From NCBI RefSeq assembly GCF_949628265.1, contig NC_088787.1:31298844-31362843 (forward strand): a DNA stretch of 64,000 nt, given 5' to 3'. Shown here one piece after another: positions 1 to 12,850 of the stretch. The notes below the pieces were generated by a model. That model saw only the letters and a list, made by a program, of their open reading frames with translations. It ran no database searches and had not been told where the DNA came from. The DNA is from Cloeon dipterum. Its lineage: Eukaryota; Arthropoda; Insecta; Ephemeroptera; Baetidae. Position numbers and translations under genes: made by a program. Numbering within the stretch: position 1 is the stretch's first letter; every line of letters begins with the position of its first letter.

Positions 1-555
1 TACCATAACCTGTTGCACGACGCCCAGATGCGCTCCAAGCAGCACCAGCACTTCAAGGCGTTGAGCCAGCAGCACCAGCAACAACAGCAGCAACAGCAGC
101 GGGCGGTGCGTCCTCAGCAGGCCAAGCCGAGCACCTACGGCCCCAGGGCGGGCAGCCAGGCTCAGGGTCGAGACACTATCCGCATTCCCATGATCGGCAA
201 AGCCAGCGCGGACTCTGCGACGCGACGCATGCAAGACCTGTTCGCCAGCCCGCAGCCCAAGCCCGGGCCGAACCAGGCCGTGCGGCACATCCCGAACCCG
301 AGCCTGCTCGGCCGGCAGAACGTGATGCGCATGCAGCAGCCGCCGGCCATGGACCCTGCCGCCGTGCGCAAGGACGAGATCACCATCACGCCGGCCCGCA
401 ACCCTGCGGCCGCCTCCACCGGCATGGCCAGCCCGACGCACGTGTCGTCGCTGCGCAAGATCGAGACGCTGACGCAAAGCCTCCAGCGCAGCATCTGCGA
501 AAGCAAGATGGCCGCCGCTGGCATGAGCGTCGTCGCCTCTGACGCGGCGCAATAG
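1..555 (+). CDS. C-terminal exon of a Gln-rich protein, identity unknown (5' partial)
   Basis: An open frame runs from base 1 to the TAG at 553-555 and encodes 184 residues. The first codons (Y-H-N-L-L-H-D-A-Q) are already in frame, so the true start lies outside the window. A glutamine/histidine tract (roughly residues 20-35) is followed by a basic, Pro/Ala/Ser-rich tail containing RDTIRIPMIGK and a short amphipathic stretch, SSLRKIETLTQSLQRSICESK. I see no catalytic motif or membrane segment. Composition is GC-rich with strong codon-third-position bias, unlike the AT-rich DNA that follows, which supports real coding. Such low-complexity tails are common in nuclear or adaptor proteins, but I do not recognise the family and assign no function. 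Confidence 0.72.
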   Translation, partial: YHNLLHDAQMRSKQHQHFKALSQQHQQQQQQQQRAVRPQQAKPSTYGPRAGSQAQGRDTIRIPMIGKASADSATRRMQDLFASPQPKPGPNQAVRHIPNPSLLGRQNVMRMQQPPAMDPAAVRKDEITITPARNPAAASTGMASPTHVSSLRKIETLTQSLQRSICESKMAAAGMSVVASDAAQ

Positions 556-1000
556 CATCCGGCCTTCTCGGTGTTCTACCCCGGCCCTGGCCCTGGCCCC
601 GGCCTCGGCCTCGGCCCTGGCAGGTACCCTCCTCAGCACTTCTACTGCAACTGAATACCAAAGAATCGTCCCTCTCTGTAAATAAAAAAAAACCCTCTGT
701 GCGCGCAGTGAATCGGATTAGCGGTTGAACAGTACAAAAAATTCGCAAGGGGACAGTTTAGTCAATGTAGATATTTATCTAACTAAAACAATTATAGTCA
801 TCCTAGAATGTAGATGTTATGTAAAGTGTCATGTTATCAGAAAATCACTCTCGCTTCATTATGCCTGTTATTATGTATGTGTTTGCTTTTGTAAATTTCC
901 AAAATGTAAATTGACTTTAATATCTGTAACTGTGTAATAATATTGCGCTATTCGTTTTTTGTCGTTAAATGTATCCAGCGTACAAATAAATAAACAGTTG
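556..1000 (+). other. Probable 3' UTR of the Gln-rich gene with poly(A) signals
   Basis: After the stop comes a short GC-rich hexamer-like tandem (GGCCCTGG/GGCCTCGG units, about 580-622), then AT-rich DNA with overlapping AATAAA signals at about 985-994. That fits a 3' UTR of roughly 440 nt. The exact cleavage site cannot be seen. Confidence 0.5.
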
Positions 1001-2890
1001 CTGAAAGTGACAGAAAAATTAATCAAGCCATGTTTCACTTCCTCTTCCCACACGAGCTGAACAGTGAAAATCATAATTTAAGAAATAATATTATCAAAAT
1101 ATATTTCTTTTTAAATATAGATTCAAATGATAACAGCATAATTCAAAAAAAATATTCTCTTATGATCAATTAATATCAGTCCTTAGGTTGAATTTTTGTT
1201 TGGCCTCGGAGGATATATGAAAACGGTCAATTTTTAATAAAATTTGTATCCTGAATACCAAAGATAATTAATTTTTCACTGCTTAATATTTAATTATAAT
1301 CAGGACTAGAGGAATTAAATTATAAATTCATACTGATAGTAGCCATCATTATTTGAAGAAAAAACACGAAATTTGTTAGTCATAATGGAAAAAAGCGTGT
1401 CCAGCAGCGTGCACAAGTGACGTGCGATGGTACTCCAGAACAGAAGAATTACCCTGCTGTGCTGCAAGTGAGACCTATCCATCAAAGAATTGACGTCGAT
1501 CGATTTCAACGTAATTTTCCAATTTTACCTACTAGCCAAATTTCCGATTTAATGTACTAAATGGTCAGAAATAAAAAGACGGAAGCGTGTATCATTCAAG
1601 TTATATCTTTTGGGCCTCTTGAAAACGAATTTTGTGCTCAAGGCGGGCTTTTGCAAACTCTTATGGAACAGACCTATCATTTGAACAAATAAAAACAGAT
1701 TCATTACGAACATTTAAGAAACAAATGGCACGCTAGAAATATTATACACCTTCCATTTATATCGTTAAGAGGAGAACCAGCGCAATTCAAGAAGCCGACC
1801 GGCGTGTAAAAGCAGGTAAGCTGCGGTTGTAAATTCGGTTACAATTAATGAAAAGCTCGAATTACAATTCTACCCGCAAGGTAATTTATAGCCGAGAGTA
1901 AAAAAGTTACCTCTATTATTTTACATGAAACAAACTAACCAGATTTTGGCAAAAGGGCGGACAATTGACAAAAAGACTGTCCAGTGGTTTTTTCCGAAAA
2001 TAATTAGGAATAACTTACCATCCACTATTACGCTCCATAGAAAATTGCCGATTTCTTTGACGTCAGTTTTCAAAGAGAAATATATCTAGACTTTACATTG
2101 GGCATACAAGAGATGCCACAAATATCGATATCGGTTTTCAAATGACCAAAAAACGCAATAGAATATTTAAATTAGTTTACGTCTGTTTTGATTTTTTGCA
2201 TTGTACAGAAATGCTTTCATGTTTTTAATAGTTTGACATGGTATAATATATTTTTTCCAACAAGAATGAATTGAAACTGACGAATTATAGCGCTTCTATT
2301 AGTTAACAAACGTTATTGAATGAATTTTTCCATAGAGTTTATGCTTATTCCATAACTGAAGAAATAAATGAACTGCATGCCTTACTTTTAAAAATCCATA
2401 GCTATTATTCTAAATTTGCAAATAGTTAGATAATTTTCTGAGAAAATTTTCAGAAAATCCCCATAAAAAACGGAGTTTCTTTTTCTTGGTGTTTCTTTTC
2501 TATGAAATAAACCGGCTGTGGAAAAGGCGCACGGATATTAAACTGCGCAAACCATAATATCATCAATTATTGGAATAAAGAAAGTATGATATATATTAGC
2601 CATTAATAGCTGCAATGAAATGAGAAGAATAATGTGGAACCTTTTATTTAATAATTGAATTCTATATGTAGCTGAAAATGCCATTCAAGGCTTTACTTTT
2701 TAATCTTAAATTTAAAAAAGTATTAAAAATGCAAAAAAGAACTGTTGAATTTAGATTAATTGAGTGATTTAAAAGTAACCATTGTGTCAAATTATTTTGT
2801 TGATAATTCAAAATTACGAAAGATGAAATTTTGCCAGGTTGCCATTTAAATTTGTGAGAAAATCGACTAATTAAGCGGCGTGAGCAACTC
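1001..2890. other. AT-rich intergenic DNA, nothing recognised
   Basis: Only short random ORFs, none with domain-like composition. No RNA gene, microsatellite or recognisable mobile element was seen. Confidence 0.5.
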
Positions 2891-2895
2891 GTCAG

Positions 2896-3150
2896 TTGTC
2901 TCCTTATTGTGAAAACATGATTTATTTCACAATTTAGGGAATGTTTCCTTTCAATTCGCTCACGGCTGTATAGATCGCGATGAGAGGAATCGAAATCAAA
3001 CGAAAAATCACTTAATCTTTCGATAAATTTGACAAATTCTGAAATTGAAATATGTATATGTGTTTTTTTATGAGAGCAAATGATGCAAAATGCTGTTCAT
3101 TGTTGCCCTGTAAATTAAAAATTAATAATAACACTATTGAAAAACATTTG
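2896..3150 (+). repeat. Dispersed repeat family C, copy 1
   Basis: Contains the block TTTATTTCACAATTTAGGGA followed by a segment around TATAGATCGCGATGAGAGG and GAAATCAAACGAAAAATC. Related, diverged copies are seen at about 21585-22010 and 27405-27560 (same strand) and at 11430-11640 and 19430-19640 (opposite strand), with a short piece at 4818-4850. No coding capacity is evident. The class of element is unknown. Confidence 0.55.
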
Positions 3151-3169
3151 AAAGCCTTTTTATTGGCGC

Positions 3170-3712
3170 CAGGAAGCGCATATGTACTCGAAAGTAGAGC
3201 CTTTTTTATGTTAACAAGGATGGGAATCGTGCTCGGGCTGATATTTGATAATAAAATGCAAATGCTGATGCGGATCGCACGCGAGGCTGTAAGGACCGCG
3301 CACAATTACTCTGGTTTTGTATCGGCGCGCGGCTGTCTGCGGCTATTCTGCTCTGCTCGGACGGCATAATGGTGGGCATTCATTTGAGGTTGCACCACAC
3401 ACACACACACACTGCTCTTTTAGCTAGCTCGCAGCACTCGCTGATTGCGAAAAGAGAAATATTTTGGTGCGCTCTCGACTCGCCGACGAGCGGCCAAGCT
3501 AAAAGCGACTTTCACCTCGCGCGCACCACTCACTCACACAATACAGAAAGAAAATTTCGCCGCGGCTGTATATATATATATATATATAATGTGCGATTCA
3601 ATATATAAGCGCTGTCTTTCTCTAAACGTTCGCGAATTCGACACGCCAGTCTTATTTCTGCAACACCGGCACTTCTATACCGCAAGGAGAGCCCGCCAAA
3701 TCTGCTGAATGG
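3170..3712. promoter_or_regulatory. CpG-rich island with CA and TA microsatellites
   Basis: A patch rich in GCGC/CGCG words sits inside AT-rich DNA. It includes a (CA)n run at 3396-3412 and a (TA)n run at 3569-3588. No ORF here looks like a protein. It may be a promoter, enhancer or non-coding exon of a gene outside the window; the call rests on composition only. Confidence 0.25.
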
Positions 3713-6700
3713 GGATTTTTTTCCTTATAATATTAGAACTTTGCGTTCGCTGCCGCACAACTATTCGCATAGAAAGTGCGTCATATACTTTAAACTTTGG
3801 TAAATAAAGAACTTTTATTACTAATTCATTTTTTACCCACACCTTTAAAGAATTTTTTTCATTAATGTTAACAGCAAAAATTAATGAAAATCGTGTTGAA
3901 ATTTAAGTCGACCAATTAGAGGGGACATATACGAGAAAATAGAGATTAAAAAGCCTCATTTTAAATTATTTAATGCTTAAATTTTGCTGTGGATTTAATG
4001 TAATTGCATAGCCAATGACGGTAAAAATGGCGCTGAGGAGCTATATATAATTCTAAGCTCGAATATAGTAATAATATCTTTTTATATATTTGTCTTTTGG
4101 TGAGGTCATACATCAGATAATATATGGTTAATTACACCCCCCCCCCCCCAATTGCAAAGTACAAACAAAATACACACAAAAATTAAAGCTTTATATTTTA
4201 CAAAATCAAAGAATTCACCAGAATCATAAAAATTCTGAAGGCACAGCAATTATTTTAAAGCACTAATATATACTACCTATTTCCTCCCTTTTACTGCAGC
4301 GTTTAGATAGAGAAATTTGTTTTAATTCTAGTTTTTACTATAAATGAAACAATTTTGCTGCGTTGTGCAAATACAATTCATTCCATTAAAAAAAATAATT
4401 CGACTTGAGCTTTTCTTTGTCGATTATGCGCATTGAATAATTTTCTATCTCTTGTTTTGTGATGTTTCAAGTAGATCGTGAATTTTTGTCACCCCTGCAA
4501 TGGTTGACCAGAAGAAGTGGAAGTCGGTCTCTTTCGCAAACAACGCCAGGTCATGCCTGCCAATTTTTCATTTGTAATATATGTATACACTCCCGCGCGT
4601 GTTAAACAAATTATTTATTATACAAAATTCGACCTGTCCAATATCTATATCGATTTAGCTCAAGTTGCAATCAATAATTTTCAAATCTCACGCGAGGAAA
4701 GCGGCTGCCAATGCCAATCGTGGATAAAAGGACAAAAGAGCTTGGACCATAAAAGCGTGTGGCTCAATTAGCGAGTCACTTTTAAAGAGCGCGCAACTCC
4801 GCGCGTCCTCAAACACATCACGATAGATCGCGATGAGAGCCGTTTTCTTGCGTGCGTTGTTTGTTTTTCATTTGAAAAGGTCTAATTCCTTTTATAAATA
4901 GTAGCTATAATGAACGGCGCCCAAATACACACACATTAAGTAGGCCGCCGGTGTTTTTTCCTTATTTCTAATCAAATATATTAATATTGTGAACGCACGC
5001 TTTTATCCATCAAAACACGCATTATAAAACAATGCATGTGGATTGTGCGATGATTTGTATTTTAATTTCGAATTTAGAGTTTTGCTGAACAGGAATTCAA
5101 AATGCATTTTACGGTCAATTATAAAATTTTAATTACGTTTTTGATCGGTATACCTCCTGTTAGCGGACAACTCGCGTCCTAATAACATTCAATGGGCGCA
5201 CGAGCCTCATTCAATTCACGCATGGTGTCGGAAACAATCAGGAGGAAATAGCAAAAAGTTGGCATTGAACGTTTCCCGTTCCGTTTCACAATGTGTTGCG
5301 TCCGCCTATATCATTTGGCTCTCAAAATTGAAACGGCAAACTGGGAACATTTTAGCTTTTCCCTAAATTTTAGATAGCGTAATATATTAGAAAAATTAAA
5401 GGATTTTTTTCACTTTTGAACTCTCAAAAAGCCAGAAAGAACTGTAATGTATACCAGCAAATAGTATAAAATCAATTTCGCTATAAATGGTGCAATCAAA
5501 TAGGTAATTAAATCGAAGGAAAACTAATAATAAATTAAACTCAATACTTAAATGGTCCTCCGAGCCGGATTTCTTTCTTTTTCATTGATAGAGTGAAACG
5601 AGCCAAAATATAATTTAATTGCTAGCCGTTTGCGTTATATTCTTTGAAGATGTACGCAAACGCGCTAAAGTAAAATTGAAGCAGGATCGTTCTTTTCACT
5701 TAAAGCGAAACGAGCGAGTCCTATACAAGCAGGGCAGCAATTTTTGAAGGTTTAATCCTGAAACAAATTTATTTTTGCGACGGAACATGTCGGAATGAGC
5801 CGAGAACATTTATTAATTTGCTGGTGCCATGGCAGCGGCGATTGTACTCTCCGCACAACGAAACACAGATTTGAGATTTGATTTTTGTTTTTTGCTAATT
5901 TGTGGCATTTTGGGGGGTCACCTGACAAGAAAATTTGCGAACTGACAAGAAAAACATGCGAGCTGACAAACAATAAGTAGAAATTTTGCGACCTTGACGA
6001 AAGAAGATTAAATTCGCGACGTTTTGGCGAGAGTGAATCGCAAAATTGGCTATATTTACTGTTAAACTATTAAAACGCAGACGAGACTTTGACAAAAAAA
6101 AAACTTGGAAAAATGCTTATACAGACTGGCTGGCGCACACAGGGGTTGCTGCTCGACAGAGGTCGGAAAACCTTCTGAGAAACAGCCCGATAACTCGGGG
6201 GAGAGGGTGCATTTGGCTGCCAGTTGTATATACGCGTCAGTCAGTGGTTGGTTCTGACAATTTGTCCGCTGAGGGCGCGAAAACTACGTTCAACTTAAAT
6301 ATTGCTCGTCTCACGCTTTGAAAAGAAATGCCAATTCTGTATATTTAACGATTCTTGATACGGGCGCCTGGTCATGCCGCCTCTAAGGTCAGTATTAGGC
6401 CAAAGAGTGTACAACACTAAGATTTGTTGCAGTATTTCTAAATTATTGTAACCAGACTCGAAAATGATTATAATAATTGGGGAGTGTACATATGGCATGA
6501 CCCACCATCTTTTCTTAAAGCGCACAGAACACGTACTAAAAATTAATAAATTATTTCCCGATCACTCTCCAACGCAATGTATTTCACCCTTAAAATTTCA
6601 TTTATTTCATGTCAGAGAACAAGTTTATCTAATAATAAAACAGCTCCATTTTGCAAAGTACGTACGATATGTTATGAAAATAAATATTCGAAAAATATCG

Positions 6701-9700
6701 AAGCGATCTGTGTTCCATATTAAAAGCCATACGCTCCGCCGCCTACAATTACGCAGTTGAGGTTGAGAGACATCTAGAAATGATCTATACTGAGAGCTGT
6801 GAATATTTAATGTAAGAAACTCATCCCTTTTTTATTTTCTTGGATATGATCAATTTTAAAATGCTCAACTCGATTTGCCTTTTTAACAAATTAAAAGACA
6901 ACGCAAGGTTCTTTAAGAAAAAAGCTTTGAGAGCAAATAACGAAACGAAACATCTATAAATATAGATTCGTCTATATGGAGGAAAAACACCGCTCTTAAA
7001 TCTTGCAGACCATTATTTACTAAATATGAAATTCTAGCTCTATACTCTCTGTACATTTACGAATGAATGAAATACTTGGTCAAAAGAATAGAGATAAATT
7101 TCCATTATCGGCGCGTGATAAACTCGAATCTGGCCCTTGCACCAGATATGCAGCCATAATATAAATCTTTCCCCCAAGGGACCTTTTCGCGTGAAACCTT
7201 GTCCACTATGTGCGCCCAGAACCCGCCGGCTAGTGTGGCACCGGGGATTTTTAATACCTTAATTGCTATAGTCAAAATTAAATTAGTTGATGAAGACCAA
7301 GAGTGTCTAAAAGCTGTCAAAATAATTGGTACACTTTCCAATTTTATACGCCGTGGCAGAGTTCTTTAATTTCCTCGGACTTAACATTGTAACTTATTAA
7401 TACTCTCTCTATAGTTTTTATTATATTTAGGATAAGTTTGACTCATTTTAATGAGTCGTCCTAGTAAAATATTGGCTCAAACACAATAAAAGTGATACTA
7501 AATGAATTTTGATATAAAAGACGCCATATTCAAAGGTCGCCCGAATGCACTTTACCGGTTTTATGTACAGCTGACGAAATAATGAGTCCAGTCCAATCTG
7601 CGCGAAAAGAACAACTTATGAACATTTCGTTCGTCCTGCTTGTTTGCTTGATTGAAACAAAATTAAACGCTTTGAGAAATTCGATCTCTAAATGCTGCGA
7701 AAAAGTAAACGAGAAATCGCTCCCGCGCGCATATTATTTTGTTTTCAAACCCTCCGTGGACTGATTAGTTTGTTTAAGAAGTCCAAAATGAGAGCAGAGA
7801 TATCCGATATAACTTTTGAAGAAATATCCCAGAAAAAGCCACAAAACAAAAGCTTTATAAATAATTTAGCTGTGAGGGAAGTACGCAACGTATGAAAGGA
7901 TCGACTCTGAACTGTCTTGATACACCGAGAAATCAAAAATTGCGCGGATTCGTCATGCAGGAGATGGAGTCAGTAAAGCTAAAATAAAAGGTCCGGTGAA
8001 TCCGCAACTATGCTGGTCAAGCCCTGTAGAAGATTAAATTTAATCTATTGAGTTTATATATAACATTCATTAACAGAGTATTCCCATTCAAGAGTTCCTG
8101 GAATTCTAACGGTTAAAAAACTATCCCAGAAATTATAAAATCGTTTCTTTTCACTAAGTGATTACATCTTAGTGCAATTTATAAATAAATAAGTAAAATA
8201 ATACTTATACATAAATAAACTCATTGGCCACAGGATGTGTAGAGCGAGGTTAAAAAAAGATCATCCAGTTATCTCTCTATTCGAAATCGCGACACCTCAA
8301 CGTTTCAACGTTTTGTCCCTTCAAGATCGATTAAAAAAATTAAAATGTAATTGACATTTTGTGTAATTTCGCAACGTTCAATGGTTTTTTTTTATGTAAT
8401 CAATTTTGCTTTGGAATATCTTAAAAGTTACAGAAATGAGAGTGAATGATTTATACCAAAATTCCATATTTGTATATGTACTTTTCAAAAGTTGTTTTAC
8501 AATTTTCACTATATTTGTTTTCATATGTGTTGCTTCTCGTTTTCGCTGCCGAATTTTTACGGTGCTTTAATAATATTGATAATTTAATCGATAGACAAGG
8601 TTTTTGAAATATTTAAACATTTGAAAGTGGAAACCGCAATATTTTGCAATTAAACAAATATAAGAACAGCAAAAAGTATAGTGCAAATGTAAATAGAACG
8701 TATAAAACGATTGAAAGGCAGTTGAACAACAAGACAATCAAACGACATCTTCAAAACTGTCTTCGGGACAGCAAGCCGTTGACCGGGCTCGTCTCCCAGG
8801 TTGTCAGACACTTCATCCCGGGGTCAGCCATACCCAATGACTTCACTTCATCACAAAGTGTCACCATTTGTTAATCCAAAAGTCAACGTTGGCGATTGAT
8901 ACTATATCTATAGATAACGGAAAATGTCTTCTGCAGTGAAATCTAGGGCCAAAGCTATGCTGGATGGAATTGTTTGGACTAAGCAGGATTCTCAACAAAT
9001 TCTTGTAAAGTAAAATCAATAACAAAAAATAAGTGTATTCCACATAATACACCCCGAGCAATTTGTACCAATTCAAAATTTATTTGAGAAAAGCAACTTT
9101 TTAATCCGTCAAGCGACATGACAACTACATTTTTAAAAAGGGAAACAATTGGACGCTGCGGACAACCACAATATCATGGCTTTTGGGAAAAACCACGCAG
9201 CTAAAAAAATAGCTAATGGGGATTTTCATGTTTTATATTTGCGTGCTTGTTCAAAACTAGCAACAGGCGCATTAACTATGAACTGATTTCGCACAATCAA
9301 AGAAATGGATCAAGCTAATTATTTATTGAAGGTGCTGCGTCCAGAAGGGCGTGCGTCCAATGTCTTTGGACAACTGCGCAGTTGGACAGTTAAACGACAA
9401 GCGTCCGCGTGATACGAATCTGGAAGTGGAAATCATGCCAAATATCAGAGAAAGCGGCACATTTCGTAGGCCAAAAATTCGAGAAAGCGCCTCTTCTATA
9501 AGAGCTTTTTTCAACCGGCGTAATCGCTTTCATTGTTTGACGCGCATCCGCTTTCTTGACTAAAAATACCCATGGAGATAACACGCACGTGAGTTTATAT
9601 ATTTCGAAATCATTTCGTGACATCACGAAAAAATGTCTGTGTGCAACATCATAAAACACGCGGCGCCTCGGGATTGGTTAGCGGCGTAGTATTTTTCCAA

Positions 9701-10110
9701 AATCGGCCTTTCTAATTGAGCTAGAGGTGTCAAATTTTCAGGTCGAGTATTTAATAATTTGGAGAATGTGATGCAGAAGTTCCAGAAGACTAAGTTTGGA
9801 GATGTCATAAATACGCTTTAAATTTAGTTGTGCTTCGTTCTAAAAGAGGCGGGCATTAGAATCCGATTTTAGATTGGTGTGTTGAAGATTTCGTCAAAAT
9901 TCTTTAGCCATCCTTGACTGAAATCATTTCAGAACCGAGTACTGAAATTTCAATGAAAAATCTCAAGCAGATCTCCAGAAATCTGAAAAGTTTGGAAGGG
10001 CTTTTAGCGCGGATGTCGGCCTAAAAATGCGACGTAAAACCTTGATTTTCTCCCATCCCGTGCAAGATGTCGATTTAAAAAATATACCATCCCATAAAAC
10101 AAAACGTGGG
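3713..10110. other. AT-rich intergenic DNA with minor sequence features
   Basis: No gene could be supported. Minor features are a run of 13 C at 4137-4149, a fragment resembling repeat C at 4818-4850, and a perfect 14-bp palindrome CAACTGCGCAGTTG at 9371-9384. All ORFs are short and composition-driven. Confidence 0.45.
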
Positions 10111-10119
10111 CTTTGGAAA

Positions 10120-10935
10120 CCCGCTATCAGACGGGCACGGAGCCGAAATCCTGAGCCAAAAACCGCGTCTCCGCGCCGCGTATTTTATTTAACTCCGCAT
10201 CGCTGCGGCGAAGAGCACGCTCGCTCGCTCATATTATTTTATCGTGTCTCCCGTTTCTCGTCCCCTGCCTGTGTGTGCAACCGTCACGAGCAGCTCCACC
10301 ATTTGTTAAAAGCAGCAGCAGCGGCCCGACGACGCCGTTTCTTTTTTTCCCCAGCTAGGTCGGTCGGTGGCTGCCACGTCGAACGAGCTGAAAAAGCGGC
10401 TCACTCGCTCGCTCGCTCGCTGGCCTGCTTCGCGGCCCTCGACTACTAATGGAGGCAGCGGCGTTGCCAGTTCTCTCCCTCCACAGCGCTATGGCGAGCG
10501 TCGGCGCGACGCCAGCGCCGCCACTGGCGTGCAGCAGGCAGACAGGGTGGCAATCAATCCGCCGCCGCCGCAACAGCAGCAGCAGCAGCAGCGCCGCGCC
10601 GCATCGATCGCGGAAGCATGGAATGCGCCGACGGCCGGCCGATTCCTCCTCGATGCAAATTGTGGGAGAGAGCGACAGCACGGGGGAGTTGTAAACGCGC
10701 TGTCTGCCTCGCTGGGAGGGAGGGGAGTTTTAATGATATATGATGGCGATGTTCCTGATTGCCTCTTCGCCTTTATTGCGACGGGGGTGCCGCGAGCGAG
10801 CGAAGGGTGCACTTTGCTTTGCGCTGATCAAGCAGCGGAAGACACGTCATGCTCAGGCTCCGATTTCCGAAACTGCGCCGCCGCCCTCGGTGATTCGCAC
10901 TCTAGGGAAGGTTTTCGGGCGGGAGCGGGGAAATC
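10120..10935. promoter_or_regulatory. CpG-rich island with CAG and CTCG repeats
   Basis: A strongly GC-rich stretch with (CTCG)n at about 10402-10421 and a (CAG)n run near 10571-10592. Long overlapping ORFs are open in several frames on both strands, which is typical of GC-rich DNA rather than of a gene. The protein in the longest frame is low-complexity with no recognisable domain. It is most plausibly a promoter or non-coding exon region. Which gene it serves cannot be told. Confidence 0.3.
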
Positions 10936-11429
10936 GCAATAGTTGATTATAATTTTCGATTTTAGGCAGTGAATAGCTGATCGAATTTATAATTAGAGCC
11001 TCACGAACTAACAATAATAAAATTGGCAGGACCAAGGAGCAATAAATTTCAGATTTTGCCAATTTTCCCTTAGATATGTAGTGGTTGCGGAGCCTAGCTC
11101 CTACTCCTTTTTCATTTTTGGTCTAGGGTATTGTTTTTAATGATTGTTAGACGTTATTTGTTAGAAATTCGTTAATGCAACAGAGAGAGATTTTGAATTT
11201 AAATTAGTTTTCGCTGGACACACAAGCCAACGAGTCGCATCTTAATTGTTCCGAGCATTTAATTGAGAAGGACCCGGCTCATTTGGGTAAATTCTTTTCT
11301 AATTTTAAATTGTTCTTCAAGTCAAATCTCTTAAATTGTCAATTCTAAAGTCGATTATCAATTCTGTTTAAAGGTCCTTGTATATACTGTTAGACTTAGT
11401 CGCCAAGTGACTGTCGCATAAAGAGAAGA

Positions 11430-11640
11430 GATAATAGAATGATTTTTCGCTTCATTTCTATCCCTCTCGTCGCGAGTTCTGTGGTAAATTTCCACAAATT
11501 GTGTAGTAAATCGTGATTTTATAGTAGGAAGACATAATGCTTGATTAGCATGCAAACTTGAGCCGATTTTCTCACAAATCTATAACCGGCTACCTGACAA
11601 ATTTTCTGCTTTTTCGTCAATTTACAGAATTTCCTGTAAA
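11430..11640 (-). repeat. Dispersed repeat family C, inverted copy
   Basis: Reads as family C on the minus strand: the segment around TTTTTCGCTTCATTTCTATC and CCCTCTCGTCGCGAG, followed by AAATTGTGTAGTAAATCGTGATTTTAT, is the reverse complement (diverged) of the copy-1 blocks. The 3' part, with GCCGATTTTCTCACAAAT, is also shared with the copy at 19430-19640. Confidence 0.5.
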
Positions 11641-12443
11641 GCGAATCCTTGTGAGTCAGTCTGTATGCTTCAGCAACACTAATATTTGCGTAATTTTTAA
11701 CAATTATTACGGATTTAAGCATGACTCGCGATTTAGCCTCAACTGCGTGAAAAAAGAACAGGATAATCAACATTTTGCGAGCCTTCTCATAAACATTTTC
11801 ACTCATACAAAACCGCAAACAATTTTTTAGGAGTATGGATGGAAGCACATCACTCTTTTTAATAATATTTGCAAAGAATGTAATCATCTACCATTGAGGC
11901 GGATTTCTTTGTTGTTCAAGTGATTGTGCGCTTTTTCATGCATTTACCCTTTTGCCTCATATCGGTGAACAAATACAAACATTTTGAAAAATATAATAAA
12001 ACACACATCCAAAGAAAAGCAAATCCCACGCATAAGCAAGCGATTATTAAACATTTGACAACGATGATTGCAAATTCATATCACGGCCTTGTTGGATGAT
12101 TTGTGCATCTGAATTATTTGCCTTTTAATTCAACCTGCATGCACGCAAAATTGTTATTTTCCTTATTTCAATGTGATTTACGGAGGTGAACGATAGGCAA
12201 ATCGCAACGGTAGCAGAACTTTTCTGATAACGGACACGCGCGTTCGTTCAAAGAGATTAAATATTTTAAAATCATGAATAAATGAATATATCACACGCAC
12301 GTTTTTTAATAATCTCACCGATGATCAATTGAAAAAAAGCATGCAAATGTGTGATAACAGACAAAACATTTAAAAATAAATAAGTGACGTGACTGCAATT
12401 AATCATAACTACTTTCAATTAAAAGGAGATTATTTCTGAGATC

Positions 12444-12596
12444 TATATCGTCCTGGTCCCGGTAAAATTGCGCAATGTTCAACAAACACCCAAATTTCAT
12501 TGTCGAATTGATTGTTGACCTTTTCTTGCAACAAGGAAATTCACGTTTGGTTGTTGAAAGTTGCGCAATTTTACCGGGACCATATAGAACGATATA
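12444..12596. mobile_element. Small terminal-inverted-repeat element, copy 1 (MITE-like)
   Basis: About 150 bp. The ends are inverted repeats built on GGTCCCGGTAAAATTGCGCA (left arm near 12456-12475, right arm near 12562-12581), followed inward by GTTCAACAA / TTGTTGAAAG. The core reads across an AATTGATTGTTGACC block. A second copy in the opposite orientation lies at 18385-18534. No ORF is present, so it is non-autonomous. No target-site duplication is clear. Confidence 0.75.
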
Positions 12597-12604
12597 TAAT
12601 ATCA

Positions 12605-12850
12605 ACTGCGGCTGCCCGCAATGTCCGAAATGGCAAAAGGTGATTGATTAATTAATTAATTCAATAATGCTCCCCGCGGGCTTGGATGAGGCACCACATG
12701 CTTGTTTCCGCACATTTCCAGCGACTTTAGGGACACAAAAATTATGTCTTATTGGCATTTTAATAAAAAGATTTTGGTGTGGGGACAGCCGAAAAGATGG
12801 TCTCATTGGGCCCAAGCTTAATCTCTGCAGCCCCAAATTGCTATTCTAGC
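12605..12850 (+). repeat. Dispersed repeat family B, copy 1 (partial)
   Basis: Shares ordered blocks with 18355-18850, 20325-20582 and (reverse) 24220-24545: CCGCAATGTC, ATGGCAAAAGGTG, CGCACATTTCCAGCGACTTTAGGGACA, and GGGCCCAAGCT followed by CTCTGCAGC. Non-coding; the element class is unknown. It lies directly downstream of the small inverted-repeat element. Confidence 0.55.

Noticed and set aside
10367..10942. 191-residue ORF in the GC-rich island
   Set aside because: Low-complexity Arg/Ala/Gln protein with overlapping ORFs in other frames and strands; no domain, so treated as a composition artefact.
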